DNA of 27,002 nt from Tannerellaceae bacterium (GTDB lineage Bacteria > Bacteroidota > Bacteroidia > Bacteroidales > Tannerellaceae), in assembly GCA_031276545.1 (NCBI GenBank), contig JAISMW010000079.1, positions 1 through 27,002 on the forward strand. The letters are read 5' to 3'. The notes under the pieces are model-generated. The model did not search any database. It worked only from the letters and a program-made list of their open reading frames with translations, and was not told the origin of the DNA. Below are positions 8,459-15,272 of the stretch, piece after piece. The first letter of the stretch is position 1, and each line of letters opens with the position of its first letter. The position numbers and the translations under genes were made by a program.

Positions 8459-8890
8459 GGGGCTTCCCTCAAGCCGCGGGGGACTTCCCCCAAACCACGG
8501 GGGACTTCCCCCAAGCCACGGGGGGCTTCCCCCAAGCCACGGGGGGCTTCCCCCAAGCCACGGGGGACTTCCCCCAAGCCGCGGGGGACTTCCCCCAAGC
8601 CACGGGGGACTTCCCCCAAGCCGCGGGGGGCTTCCCCCAAAGCCACGGGGGACTTCCCCCAAGCCACGGGGGACTTCCCCCAAGCCGCGGGGGGCTTCCC
8701 CCAAGCCGCGGGGGACTTCCCCCAAGCCGCGGGGGGCTTCCCCCAAAGCCACGGGGGGCTTCCCCCAAACCGCGGGGGGCTTCCCCCAAACCGCGGGGGG
8801 CTTCCCCCAAAGCCACGGGGGACTTCCCCAAAGCCGCGGGGACTTCCCCAAAGCCGCGGGGGGCTTCCCCCAAACCGCGGGGGGGTTCTT
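8459..8890. repeat. Tandem array 2: about 21 GC-rich 21-bp units with G5/C5 interrupted palindromes
   Basis: The CTTCCC core starts at 8463, 8484, 8505, 8526, 8547, 8568, 8589, 8610, 8631, 8653, 8674, 8695, 8716, 8737, 8759, 8780, 8801, 8823, 8843, 8864 and (degenerate) 8888. Steps are 21 bp except three of 22, one of 20 and the last of 24. Each unit reads GGGGG(A/G)CTTCCCCC, an interrupted palindrome, joined by AAGCCRC, AAACCRC or AAAGCCRC linkers. The array lies between lpxB and the NigD-like gene. The minus strand is open in three overlapping frames, a by-product of the near-multiple-of-three period, not evidence of a gene. Confidence 0.95.
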
Positions 8891-8905
8891 CCCTAAACAC
8901 GGGTT

Positions 8906-8924
8906 CTTACGTCGAACTCACGTT
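8906..8924 (-). repeat. Right 19-bp border inverted repeat of array 2
   Basis: CTTACGTCGAACTCACGTT is the perfect inverted partner of 8404-8422, so the whole GC-rich array sits inside a 521-bp cassette with matching ends. Confidence 0.95.
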
Positions 8925-9024
8925 GAATTAACTTTTTTACACAGTATTATTTGCAGCATTTGAGCAACGGTTTGCATCTACTCTTTCAGTAAACAATTTT
9001 TTAAATGTAATGATACTTAATTTT

Positions 9025-9759
9025 ATGAAGACGTTGAAAAACTTTTTTGTATTTGCGGGAATGATATTAATTACCCTTACATTCGGTTCCTGCCTGGACG
9101 ACGACAACAGCTATTCCCTGGACGACATGTGGCTGTCTATCGCCACGGCAAGACCTCTCGGCGACGATACCTTTTACATTACGCTGGACGACAGCACCTC
9201 GCTTTGGCCTGCGGCTCCGCTTCAGATTTACTATCAGCCGGACAGACCTCAACGCGTACAGATTAATTACACGGTGCTGGGAGACAATTTTCAAGGATAC
9301 GATCATGCCATCAAGCTGAACCGGATAGACACCATTCTCACCAAAGCTATCGCAGAGAATCTGGGAGAGAAAAACGACTCTGTCTATGGCGTCGATCCGG
9401 TAGAAATATCCGGGATATGGATAGGAGACGGTTTTTTGAATATCCTGTTCAAAGCCTACTTCAGCGGAAATGTCAAGCATTTCGTAAACCTTCTCCCAAA
9501 CGACGGGACGGATGAAGCAAGCTGTCAGGTGGAATTTCGCCACAATGCCATGCAAGACAAATCATCTTACCTGCGCTATGGAATCGTAGCGTTCGATTTG
9601 TCGCCCCTGAACACAGGAGGCAAAGACATGACAATGAAAATAAAGGTGAACACATTTGACGGCGTAAAAGAATTTGAGAAAAAGTATAATTCAGGAAGGG
9701 ATATAGAACAAGTGCCAAAGCTAAATATAGATCTAATCAATTTAGTGAATATGGAATAA
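9025..9759 (+). CDS. NigD-like lipoprotein
   Basis: A 244-residue predicted lipoprotein. The chosen start (MKTLKN) gives a compact signal peptide ending in LTFGSC, with the Cys as lipidation site; an ATG 15 nt upstream (9010) is possible. The mature protein has the NigD family pattern: CLDDDNSYSLDDMWLSIATA, then YITLDDSTSLWPA, the OB-fold part with QRVQINYTVLGDNFQGYDHA, and GIWIGDGFLNILFKAYFSG. In Bacteroidales, NigD-like proteins are common single-gene lipoproteins. NigD was named from a bacteriocin-related locus, but the biochemical role is not established. The gene follows array 2 by 100 bp and is followed by a terminator-like hairpin, so it appears monocistronic. Confidence 0.85.
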   Translation: MKTLKNFFVFAGMILITLTFGSCLDDDNSYSLDDMWLSIATARPLGDDTFYITLDDSTSLWPAAPLQIYYQPDRPQRVQINYTVLGDNFQGYDHAIKLNRIDTILTKAIAENLGEKNDSVYGVDPVEISGIWIGDGFLNILFKAYFSGNVKHFVNLLPNDGTDEASCQVEFRHNAMQDKSSYLRYGIVAFDLSPLNTGGKDMTMKIKVNTFDGVKEFEKKYNSGRDIEQVPKLNIDLINLVNME

Positions 9760-9801
9760 CACCTTCCCACATAACTTTTATTTTTATCATTTAGTTCAGA
9801 G

Positions 9802-9834
9802 AGAAGGGCGTCGCGACGATGCCTTTCTTTTTTT
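9802..9834 (+). terminator. Intrinsic terminator after the NigD-like gene
   Basis: An imperfect hairpin AGAAGG...CCTTTCT encloses the palindrome CGTCGCGACG and is followed by a T-rich tract. The last T overlaps the -7 element of the next gene. Confidence 0.6.
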
Positions 9835-9841
9835 ACTTTTG
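9834..9841 (+). promoter_or_regulatory. -7 promoter element of the sigma factor operon
   Basis: TACTTTTG is a perfect TAnnTTTG match, 50 nt before the ATG at 9891. It directly abuts the terminator of the previous gene. Confidence 0.55.
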
Positions 9842-9890
9842 TGCCCGCCCGGAAGCAACGTTCAGCCTCCGGCTTTCGTTTATTACACAA

Positions 9891-10424
9891 ATGGAAGATT
9901 CTACCGCATACCTGATTGAAAGCTGTCGCCGGGGGAACAAACCGGCACAGCTCACCTTATATAAAAAATACGCACGCAAGCTATACCTGGCCTGCCTGCG
10001 TATCACGGGAAGCCGGATGGAAGCAGAAGAAGCCATGCAGGATACGTTTCTGAAAGTCTTCACCTGCCTGGATCAGTTCCGGGACGGTCAGAACTTCGAA
10101 GCATGGATACACCGCATAGCCGTTCATACGGCCATCGACTACGTAAGACGGCATACCCCGGAGTGGGACGAAATCCCGTTCAATTACGCAGAACCGGCCG
10201 AAAAAGACGATACCCGCGAAGAAACCGTCCAATATGCCGTTGCGCAGATAAAAGAAGCCATGCTGAAACTGCCTGCCGGATACCGTACCGTCTTTTCGCT
10301 CTACCTTTTTGAAGGATACGATATGGAAGAAATCGCATCCATACTGCACATACAGCCGGCAAGCGTACGGACACAGTACCTGCGGGCAAAACGCAAATTG
10401 TTGGATATAATAGCAGCCAATTGA
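9891..10424 (+). CDS. ECF (sigma-70 family) RNA polymerase sigma factor
   Basis: A 177-residue extracytoplasmic-function sigma factor. The start MEDSTAYLIESCRRGNKPAQ is chosen because it begins at the usual sigma-2 boundary; the longer open frame upstream (from 9819) runs through the terminator and promoter. Sigma-2 is seen in LYKKYARKLYLACLRITGS, EAEEAMQDTFLKVF and AWIHRIAVHTAIDYVRR. Sigma-4 is seen in MLKLPAGYRTVFSLYLFEGY and MEEIASILHIQPASVRTQYL. It is followed after one nucleotide by a single-pass membrane protein, the usual place for its anti-sigma factor, and by an envelope beta-repeat protein. This suggests an envelope-stress type regulon, but the signal is unknown. Confidence 0.93.
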   Translation: MEDSTAYLIESCRRGNKPAQLTLYKKYARKLYLACLRITGSRMEAEEAMQDTFLKVFTCLDQFRDGQNFEAWIHRIAVHTAIDYVRRHTPEWDEIPFNYAEPAEKDDTREETVQYAVAQIKEAMLKLPAGYRTVFSLYLFEGYDMEEIASILHIQPASVRTQYLRAKRKLLDIIAAN

Positions 10425-10425
10425 C

Positions 10426-10956
10426 ATGGATACATTAAAGAATTTTATCGACACAAACAGAGAAGATTTTGACAGCGACCTCCTCCCCGAAGGACACCTC
10501 GAACGTTTTGAAAAAAAACTCGAAAGAACAAAACGCCTCCGCCAATTCCGATTCATCGCCGTAGCCGTAGCCGCAATCGCGGGACTGCTCCTCTTCCTGA
10601 AAATACAAAGCGACATATCGGAGGATTCCCGTCCGCAGCCCCTCATATTCACCTGCGAATCCGGAAAAGAAATAAAGCAGCTCTATCTCCATTACAACCG
10701 GCAGATGGATGAAGTGGAAGCGCAAATCAAAAACCTGTACGCACAGGGAGAGACCTCCGGAAGCCTGGAACTGATGGAAGAAGCAGAACAGGTGATTCAA
10801 TCGACATACGACTTTGAAGCAGACATCCTCCCTACCCTACCCTGTTCGGACGCCGGCGTATTTGTCATAAACCAGCATTATCACAACAGTCTGGAAAGCC
10901 TGAACTTCATGCTCAAACAAATGAAAAAGATAATAAATACAACACACAACCATTAA
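10426..10956 (+). CDS. Single-pass membrane protein, probable anti-sigma factor
   Basis: A 176-residue protein with a charged N-terminal cytoplasmic part (MDTLKNFIDTNREDFDSDLL, then PEGHLERFEKKLER), one hydrophobic segment at about residues 42-60 and a mainly helical C-terminal part with glutamate-rich stretches. The N-terminal pattern is common in Bacteroidetes membrane proteins encoded directly behind ECF sigma factors. The stop codon of the sigma gene and this ATG are separated by one base, so translation is probably coupled. No zinc-binding HxxxCxxC anti-sigma motif is present. The anti-sigma role is inferred from position and topology only. Confidence 0.7.
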   Translation: MDTLKNFIDTNREDFDSDLLPEGHLERFEKKLERTKRLRQFRFIAVAVAAIAGLLLFLKIQSDISEDSRPQPLIFTCESGKEIKQLYLHYNRQMDEVEAQIKNLYAQGETSGSLELMEEAEQVIQSTYDFEADILPTLPCSDAGVFVINQHYHNSLESLNFMLKQMKKIINTTHNH

Positions 10957-10970
10957 TACATACAATCAAT

Positions 10971-12041
10971 ATGAAAACGATGCACATCAAAAGAAACATC
11001 CGGCTAACCGGCGTATTACTGATACTGACACTGACGCACTTCACCGGACAATCCGAAGAGTGGAAGGTCTCAAAGAAAAAGGAAATAAAACAGTCGTTCA
11101 GCCTAAGCCCGGGCGACCTGTTGAATGTAGACAACAAATACGGCCACATCACAATCACCCACTGGGAGAAAAATGAAGTAGCCATACACGTCGTCGCAGA
11201 ATCAAAAGCCGACAGCGAAAGCCGGGCACGGGAAGCGCTGGATAATATACAGATTGAACTCACAAAAAGCGGGAATACCGTCTATGGCATCACATCCGTT
11301 AAAAGCAACCGGGGATGGGGCAACCGGATGCCGACCATCCATTATTACATCACCATGCCCTCCTCTCTTGCCGCCTCCCTCTCCATCCGGTATGGAAACA
11401 TAAACCTGCCCGAAAAGAACGAAGGGAAATATAACCTGGAAATAAAATACGGCAATCTGAAAGCCGGAAGCTTCACCGAATCGGCAAACATTGACGCCGA
11501 ATACAGCCAAATCACACTGGGCGACGTGAAAGATCTGCGCATGGAAACCAAACACTGCGGAAGCGTCAACCTGACGAACAGCCGTACCGCCTACATAAAC
11601 AGCAAGTATTCCAACATCCGACTTCACAACGCCGAGAAACTCGTCATAGACAACGCGTATGGAAACATACAGATAGAACACGCAAACAGCATCTCCATCG
11701 AAATGAAATACGGCGATGTGCGTATCGAATCGGTAAAAGAGGAACTCAACATAAGTTCACTGTCGCACAGCTCCATGACGGTGAAAAAACTCGATGACAA
11801 CTTCAAAAACGTAAATGCCGAATCCCATCACAGCACGCTGAAACTCTCCGTATCGCCCCAGGCCGCTTTCCGCATAAGCGCCGAGGCAATGAACCACGGA
11901 CAGGTAAATATAAGCGGGCTGAAAATTACGGACTCGAAGATAGAAAACAAGACAAACTATTATTACCGGATAAACGGAGGCGACAGCAGGGTCGTACACT
12001 TTGAAGGCAATCACAGCACCTTAAAAATAACCGCTTTGTAA
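10971..12041 (+). CDS. DUF4097-type beta-strand repeat envelope protein
   Basis: A 356-residue exported protein with a signal peptide at about residues 1-28. The mature part consists of short recurrent beta-strand units with the pattern K/R-Y-G-x-I/L or Y-S-x-I: NVDNKYGHITITHW, SIRYGNINLPEK, EIKYGNLKAGSF, EYSQITLGDV, NAYGNIQIEHA, EMKYGDVRIESV. This is the layout of DUF4097/adhesin-like single-stranded right-handed beta-helices, often encoded behind ECF sigma/anti-sigma pairs. It starts 14 nt after the preceding gene and is part of the same operon. The natural role is unknown; its position suggests it is the effector or a target of the sigma system. Confidence 0.8.
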   Translation: MKTMHIKRNIRLTGVLLILTLTHFTGQSEEWKVSKKKEIKQSFSLSPGDLLNVDNKYGHITITHWEKNEVAIHVVAESKADSESRAREALDNIQIELTKSGNTVYGITSVKSNRGWGNRMPTIHYYITMPSSLAASLSIRYGNINLPEKNEGKYNLEIKYGNLKAGSFTESANIDAEYSQITLGDVKDLRMETKHCGSVNLTNSRTAYINSKYSNIRLHNAEKLVIDNAYGNIQIEHANSISIEMKYGDVRIESVKEELNISSLSHSSMTVKKLDDNFKNVNAESHHSTLKLSVSPQAAFRISAEAMNHGQVNISGLKITDSKIENKTNYYYRINGGDSRVVHFEGNHSTLKITAL

Positions 12042-12138
12042 ATAAACCGGAAACCATCGGCAGAGAACGGCAACCGGTGAACGCCTCGCCGGGAAACCGT
12101 TTCGCCGCCCGGATACCGGGGAAAATCAAAAGGATTTA

Positions 12139-12146
12139 TAACTTTG
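12139..12146 (+). promoter_or_regulatory. -7 promoter element of the GHL10-araC operon
   Basis: TAACTTTG matches TAnnTTTG. Transcription would begin near 12153. This makes the first ATG (12160) nearly leaderless and favours the ATG at 12181. Confidence 0.6.
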
Positions 12147-12180
12147 CAGCTAAAATATTATGGTTAAACTCATACAAAAC

Positions 12181-13704
12181 ATGCAAAATCACAAATTGCT
12201 GATTTCCGTCACCGTATTCTTATCTGTATTCATGGGATGTGTCGCCTCACGCTTGCCGGGGAGAGAAGAAACGACCATGCCTAAACGCGAATTTCGAGGT
12301 GTATGGATACAAACAGCCTATCAAAGCGAGTACAAAGACATGACGCCGGCACAGATGCAGGCCGATTTCGTCCGCAAACTGGATTTCCTCCACACATGCG
12401 GAATCAACGCTATCCTCTTTCAGGTGCGCCCGGAAGCCGACGCCTTCTACAAATCGGAGCTGGAACCCTGGAGCCGCTTCTTCACCGGAAAGCAGGGACT
12501 GCCGCCCGACGGAGAGTTCGACTTGATGCAATTCCTCATCGACGAATGCCACAAGCGGAATATGGAGTTCCACGCCTGGCTGAATCCTTACAGGGCAGGC
12601 ACGGCGGGCAGCACGGTTTTTGCCGATTCGCATATCATCCGCAGCCATCCGGAACGGTTCGTGAAATACGGCAACCAAGTGTTCTTCGACCCGGGACAGC
12701 CGCAAAACCGGCGCTTTATCTGCCGCGTGGTGGAAGACATCGTCAGCCGGTACGATGTGGACGGCGTCCATCTCGACGATTATTTCTACCCCTATCCCGT
12801 CGCCGGAATTTCCTTTCCGGACGATGCCGGCTTCAACCTCTACGGACTGAAACAGGGATATACCGAAGCAAGCCGCGGAGACTGGCGACGGGAAAACGTC
12901 AATAAACTCGTCAGGGAAATCGCACAAACCATCCGGAACACAAAACCCTGGGTTCGCTTCGGAATCAGTCCCTTCGGAATCTACCGGAACAAGAAAAATA
13001 CGCCCGACGGATCGGGCAGCGATACCAACGGACTGCAAAACTACGACGACCTCTACGCCGACGTCCTCCTCTGGCTGAAACAAGGCTGGATAGATTACAA
13101 CATACCGCAACTGTACTGGAACATCGGCTATCCCGCCGCCGACTATGCCACCCTTGTCCGGTGGTGGAACGGACACGCATACGACCGCCATCTCTACATC
13201 GGACAGGACATCGACCGCACCATGAAGGCCAACCAGCTCGCCGACAAACTCCAGTACCCAAAGCAACTGACGCACATCCGGGGCAACTGCTTCTGGCCGG
13301 CAAACGAGATTCTGCGGAACAACAAAGGCGTGGCCGACAGTCTGGCGTTCCACTACCACCGCTATCCCGCCCTGCTGCCCGCCTATACACATCTGCAAAG
13401 TCGCCCGCCGGAAGAAGTAACCAACCTGCAGGCCGAACACACAAGTCTAGGCGTCCGGCTGCACTGGCACACCGCCACGAAGCCCGGCAAGGGACAACCG
13501 CCCCATTACTTCGTGATCTACCGCTTCGAAAAGAACCGGAAAACAGACCTCAACAACCCCGCACACATCGCGGGAATCACCCGCGATACATCCTACCTCC
13601 TGCCTCTCGCCAACCTGGTCAGCCGGTATCGCTACGTGGTGACAGCCGTAGACCGTTTCCACAATGAAAGCCGAAAGGGAAAAAGAATCAACCTGAAATT
13701 TTAA
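12181..13704 (+). CDS. GHL10-family (YngK-like) glycosyl hydrolase-like lipoprotein
   Basis: A 507-residue lipoprotein from the chosen start, with Cys20 in FMGC as lipidation site. The in-frame ATG at 12160 would add seven residues but lies only 14 nt behind the -7 element. Residues about 38-350 form the glycosyl-hydrolase-like 10 TIM barrel: KREFRGVWIQTAYQSEY, GINAILFQVRPEADAFYKSE, FHAWLNPYRAGT, DGVHLDDYFYPYP with the acidic DD pair, FGISPFGIYRN, and WIDYNIPQLYWNIGY. The last 100 residues look like a fibronectin type III domain (HYFVIYRFEK, RYRYVVTAVDRFHNES). The family is usually linked to cell-wall or surface glycan processing; the substrate is not proven. An AraC regulator gene follows after 7 nt. 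Confidence 0.88.
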   Translation: MQNHKLLISVTVFLSVFMGCVASRLPGREETTMPKREFRGVWIQTAYQSEYKDMTPAQMQADFVRKLDFLHTCGINAILFQVRPEADAFYKSELEPWSRFFTGKQGLPPDGEFDLMQFLIDECHKRNMEFHAWLNPYRAGTAGSTVFADSHIIRSHPERFVKYGNQVFFDPGQPQNRRFICRVVEDIVSRYDVDGVHLDDYFYPYPVAGISFPDDAGFNLYGLKQGYTEASRGDWRRENVNKLVREIAQTIRNTKPWVRFGISPFGIYRNKKNTPDGSGSDTNGLQNYDDLYADVLLWLKQGWIDYNIPQLYWNIGYPAADYATLVRWWNGHAYDRHLYIGQDIDRTMKANQLADKLQYPKQLTHIRGNCFWPANEILRNNKGVADSLAFHYHRYPALLPAYTHLQSRPPEEVTNLQAEHTSLGVRLHWHTATKPGKGQPPHYFVIYRFEKNRKTDLNNPAHIAGITRDTSYLLPLANLVSRYRYVVTAVDRFHNESRKGKRINLKF

Positions 13705-13711
13705 ACGCCCC

Positions 13712-14560
13712 ATGCTCAAACGAGACAAGAACTGCGCAGACTGCGCCTTTTGCCGGTATCCCCGGAAAGAGGTATTCGCATACCGGGGCTACCCCCAGGG
13801 GCTGTTCATCCCGAAAGAAGCGAACGCACACCACAGCGTCTATTTTCTGCTGAAAGGCGAACTGTGGATCAACAGCCTCGAATACCCCGACACCGTCATC
13901 CGCGAAGGAACCTTCATCCTCCTGCCCGCCGATTCGATGGTGGAATACCGCATACACACTCCGTCAGAAGCCATCGTCTATACGTTCGACCATCTGCCGA
14001 ACGTATGCGACACCCGCTTCCGCAGCGGCTTTCAGTATATAGAAGAAACCGCCGCCCCGCTTCCGGTAATGCAGTCGTGCGACCCGATACGCGGCTTTCT
14101 GGAAGAGATAAAAACGTCCCTGATCAACCATCTTTCCTGCGCAGGATATATGCAGTCCAAGCAAAACGAACTGTTTTACCTCCTGAACTTCTACTATACG
14201 CAGAAAGAGCTGGGCGTCTTCTATGCGCCGGTACACATCCGGAACCAGAGTTTCCGCTATTTCGTGCTGAACAATTACCACCGCGTCAAGGATGTGACGG
14301 GATTTGCCGGCCTGGGGAATTACAAACCCCACATCTTCCGGAAGCTGTTCAGCGAAACCTTCAACGAACCGGTTTATCAATGGATCCTGAAACAGAAATG
14401 CAGGGACATCTACCGGGATATCACCACCACAAAGATGTCCATCACGGAGATAAGCCAAAAATACGGGTTTGAATCCCTGCCCAACTTCTCGCATTTCTGC
14501 CGAAGTCATTTCGGTAAACCCCCTCGCGCCCTGCGCGCCCAGCCTCACACGGCAGAATAA
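13712..14560 (+). CDS. AraC-family transcriptional regulator with N-terminal CxxCxxC
   Basis: A 282-residue regulator. The N-terminal half is cupin-like (VYFLLKGELWINS, TFILLPADSMVEYRI), and the C-terminal about 100 residues hold the two helix-turn-helix AraC domain (PHIFRKLFSETFNEPVYQWI, ITEISQKYGFESLPNFSHFC, FGKPPRAL). The extreme N-terminus contains Cys8, Cys11 and Cys14 in NCADCAFC, a possible metal or redox site. It is encoded 7 nt after the GHL10 gene and so is co-transcribed with it. The neighbouring convergent DUF3575-DUF3868 operon is a type often found with AraC regulators in Bacteroides fimbrial loci, so it may be a target; this is inference. Array 3 starts about 155 bp downstream. 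Confidence 0.9.
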   Translation: MLKRDKNCADCAFCRYPRKEVFAYRGYPQGLFIPKEANAHHSVYFLLKGELWINSLEYPDTVIREGTFILLPADSMVEYRIHTPSEAIVYTFDHLPNVCDTRFRSGFQYIEETAAPLPVMQSCDPIRGFLEEIKTSLINHLSCAGYMQSKQNELFYLLNFYYTQKELGVFYAPVHIRNQSFRYFVLNNYHRVKDVTGFAGLGNYKPHIFRKLFSETFNEPVYQWILKQKCRDIYRDITTTKMSITEISQKYGFESLPNFSHFCRSHFGKPPRALRAQPHTAE

Positions 14561-14636
14561 CCTCCTTCAGAGAAGAGTGTCCCCGCAACCTGTGGAGGAA
14601 TCTCCCCCTGACAGCCTGTCTCTCTCCCCGGTATTG

Positions 14637-14665
14637 CCGCCTTTTCCTTCTGTCGAACTCAGGTT
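14637..14665 (-). repeat. Border-like element of array 3 shared with array 2
   Basis: Read on the minus strand this begins AACCTGAGTTCGACAGAAGG and continues AAAAGGCGG. It matches the plus strand at 8404-8432 in 26 of 29 positions. It lies 50 bp before the first array 3 palindrome. No second copy was found on the other side of array 3. Confidence 0.85.
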
Positions 14666-14714
14666 TTCATTATCATGTATCCGTTCATAAACTCTTCCAT
14701 TAGATAGTTTGGAC

Positions 14715-15110
14715 TTATATACCGGTACATAAACCTCAATAGCTTAAGAGTGGAACTTGTGTACCGGTACACAAACATCAATGGCTTAATGGCAGAACTT
14801 GTGTACCGGTACACAAACATCAATGGCTTAATGACAGAACTTGTGTACCGGTACACAAACCTTAATGGCTTAATGGTGGAACTTGTGTACCGGTACACAA
14901 ACCTCAACATCTTAATGGTAGAACTTGTGTACCGGTACACAAACCTCGATGGCTTAATGGTGGAACTTGTGTACCGGTACACAAATCTCAATGGCTTAAT
15001 GGTAGAACTTGTGTACCGGTACACAAACCTCAATGGCTTAATGGTAGAACTTGTGTACCGGTACACAAATCCTAATACCTTAAGCATGGAACTTCTGTAC
15101 CGGTACACAA
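14715..15110. repeat. Tandem array 3: ten 42-bp units with an 18-bp perfect palindrome
   Basis: ACCGGT starts at 14721, 14763, 14805, 14847, 14889, 14931, 14973, 15015, 15057 and 15099, exactly 42 bp each time with no indel. Each lies in the 18-bp palindrome TTGTGTACCGGTACACAA; eight copies are perfect, and the first and last have changes. The 24-bp linker (like ACCTCAATGGCTTAATGG) varies slightly between units, most in the third, seventh and last positions. The array occupies the gap between the convergent araC and DUF3868 genes. Both strands are open through it (146 and 162 codons) because the period is a multiple of three, but neither frame resembles a real protein. Confidence 0.97.
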
Positions 15111-15137
15111 ACCTTATGACTGAGACGGGGTTATGCT

Positions 15138-15196
15138 CCCTTATCATAAGAAACGGCTTTGCAGAGATGCTGCAAGGCCGTTTCTTATGATAAGGG
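15138..15196. terminator. Very long hairpin, probably a bidirectional terminator
   Basis: CCCTTATCATAAGAAACGGC (15138-15157) is perfectly complementary to 15177-15196, and the stem continues with a T-G wobble and TTGCAG/CTGCAA around a 5-nt loop, giving about 27 paired positions. It lies between the convergent araC and DUF3868 genes. The core AAACGGC...GCCGTTTCTT has A-rich and T-rich sides as in terminators, but the extra outer base pairs make it unusually long. Confidence 0.75.
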
Positions 15197-15272
15197 ATAC
15201 GAAATCAGTAATGGTTTGTCAAGATAATAATCCTTCCACCGTGGCCTGGAAGACGGCTGCTCAAAAGATGGC

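Noticed and set aside
8459..8890. Gly/Pro-rich repeat protein on the minus strand
   Set aside because: Three overlapping frames are open at once because of the 21-bp period; there is no start context, domain or codon pattern of a gene.
8459..8890. Host NF-kB-like sites (GGGGACTTCC)
   Set aside because: The match to the eukaryotic consensus follows from the simple G/C-run palindrome; no biological link can be supported from sequence.
12247..13440. 397-codon minus-strand frame opposite the GHL10 gene
   Set aside because: A shadow of the conserved GHL10 reading frame, with no recognised motif.
14715..15110. CRISPR array
   Set aside because: Repeat and linker sizes look CRISPR-like, but the linkers are near copies of each other, the repeat is a perfect palindrome, and no cas gene is present.
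14659..15190. Tyr-rich repeat peptides on both strands of array 3
   Set aside because: Both strands are open only because 42 is a multiple of three and the unit lacks stops; the same palindrome gives VYRYT on both strands.
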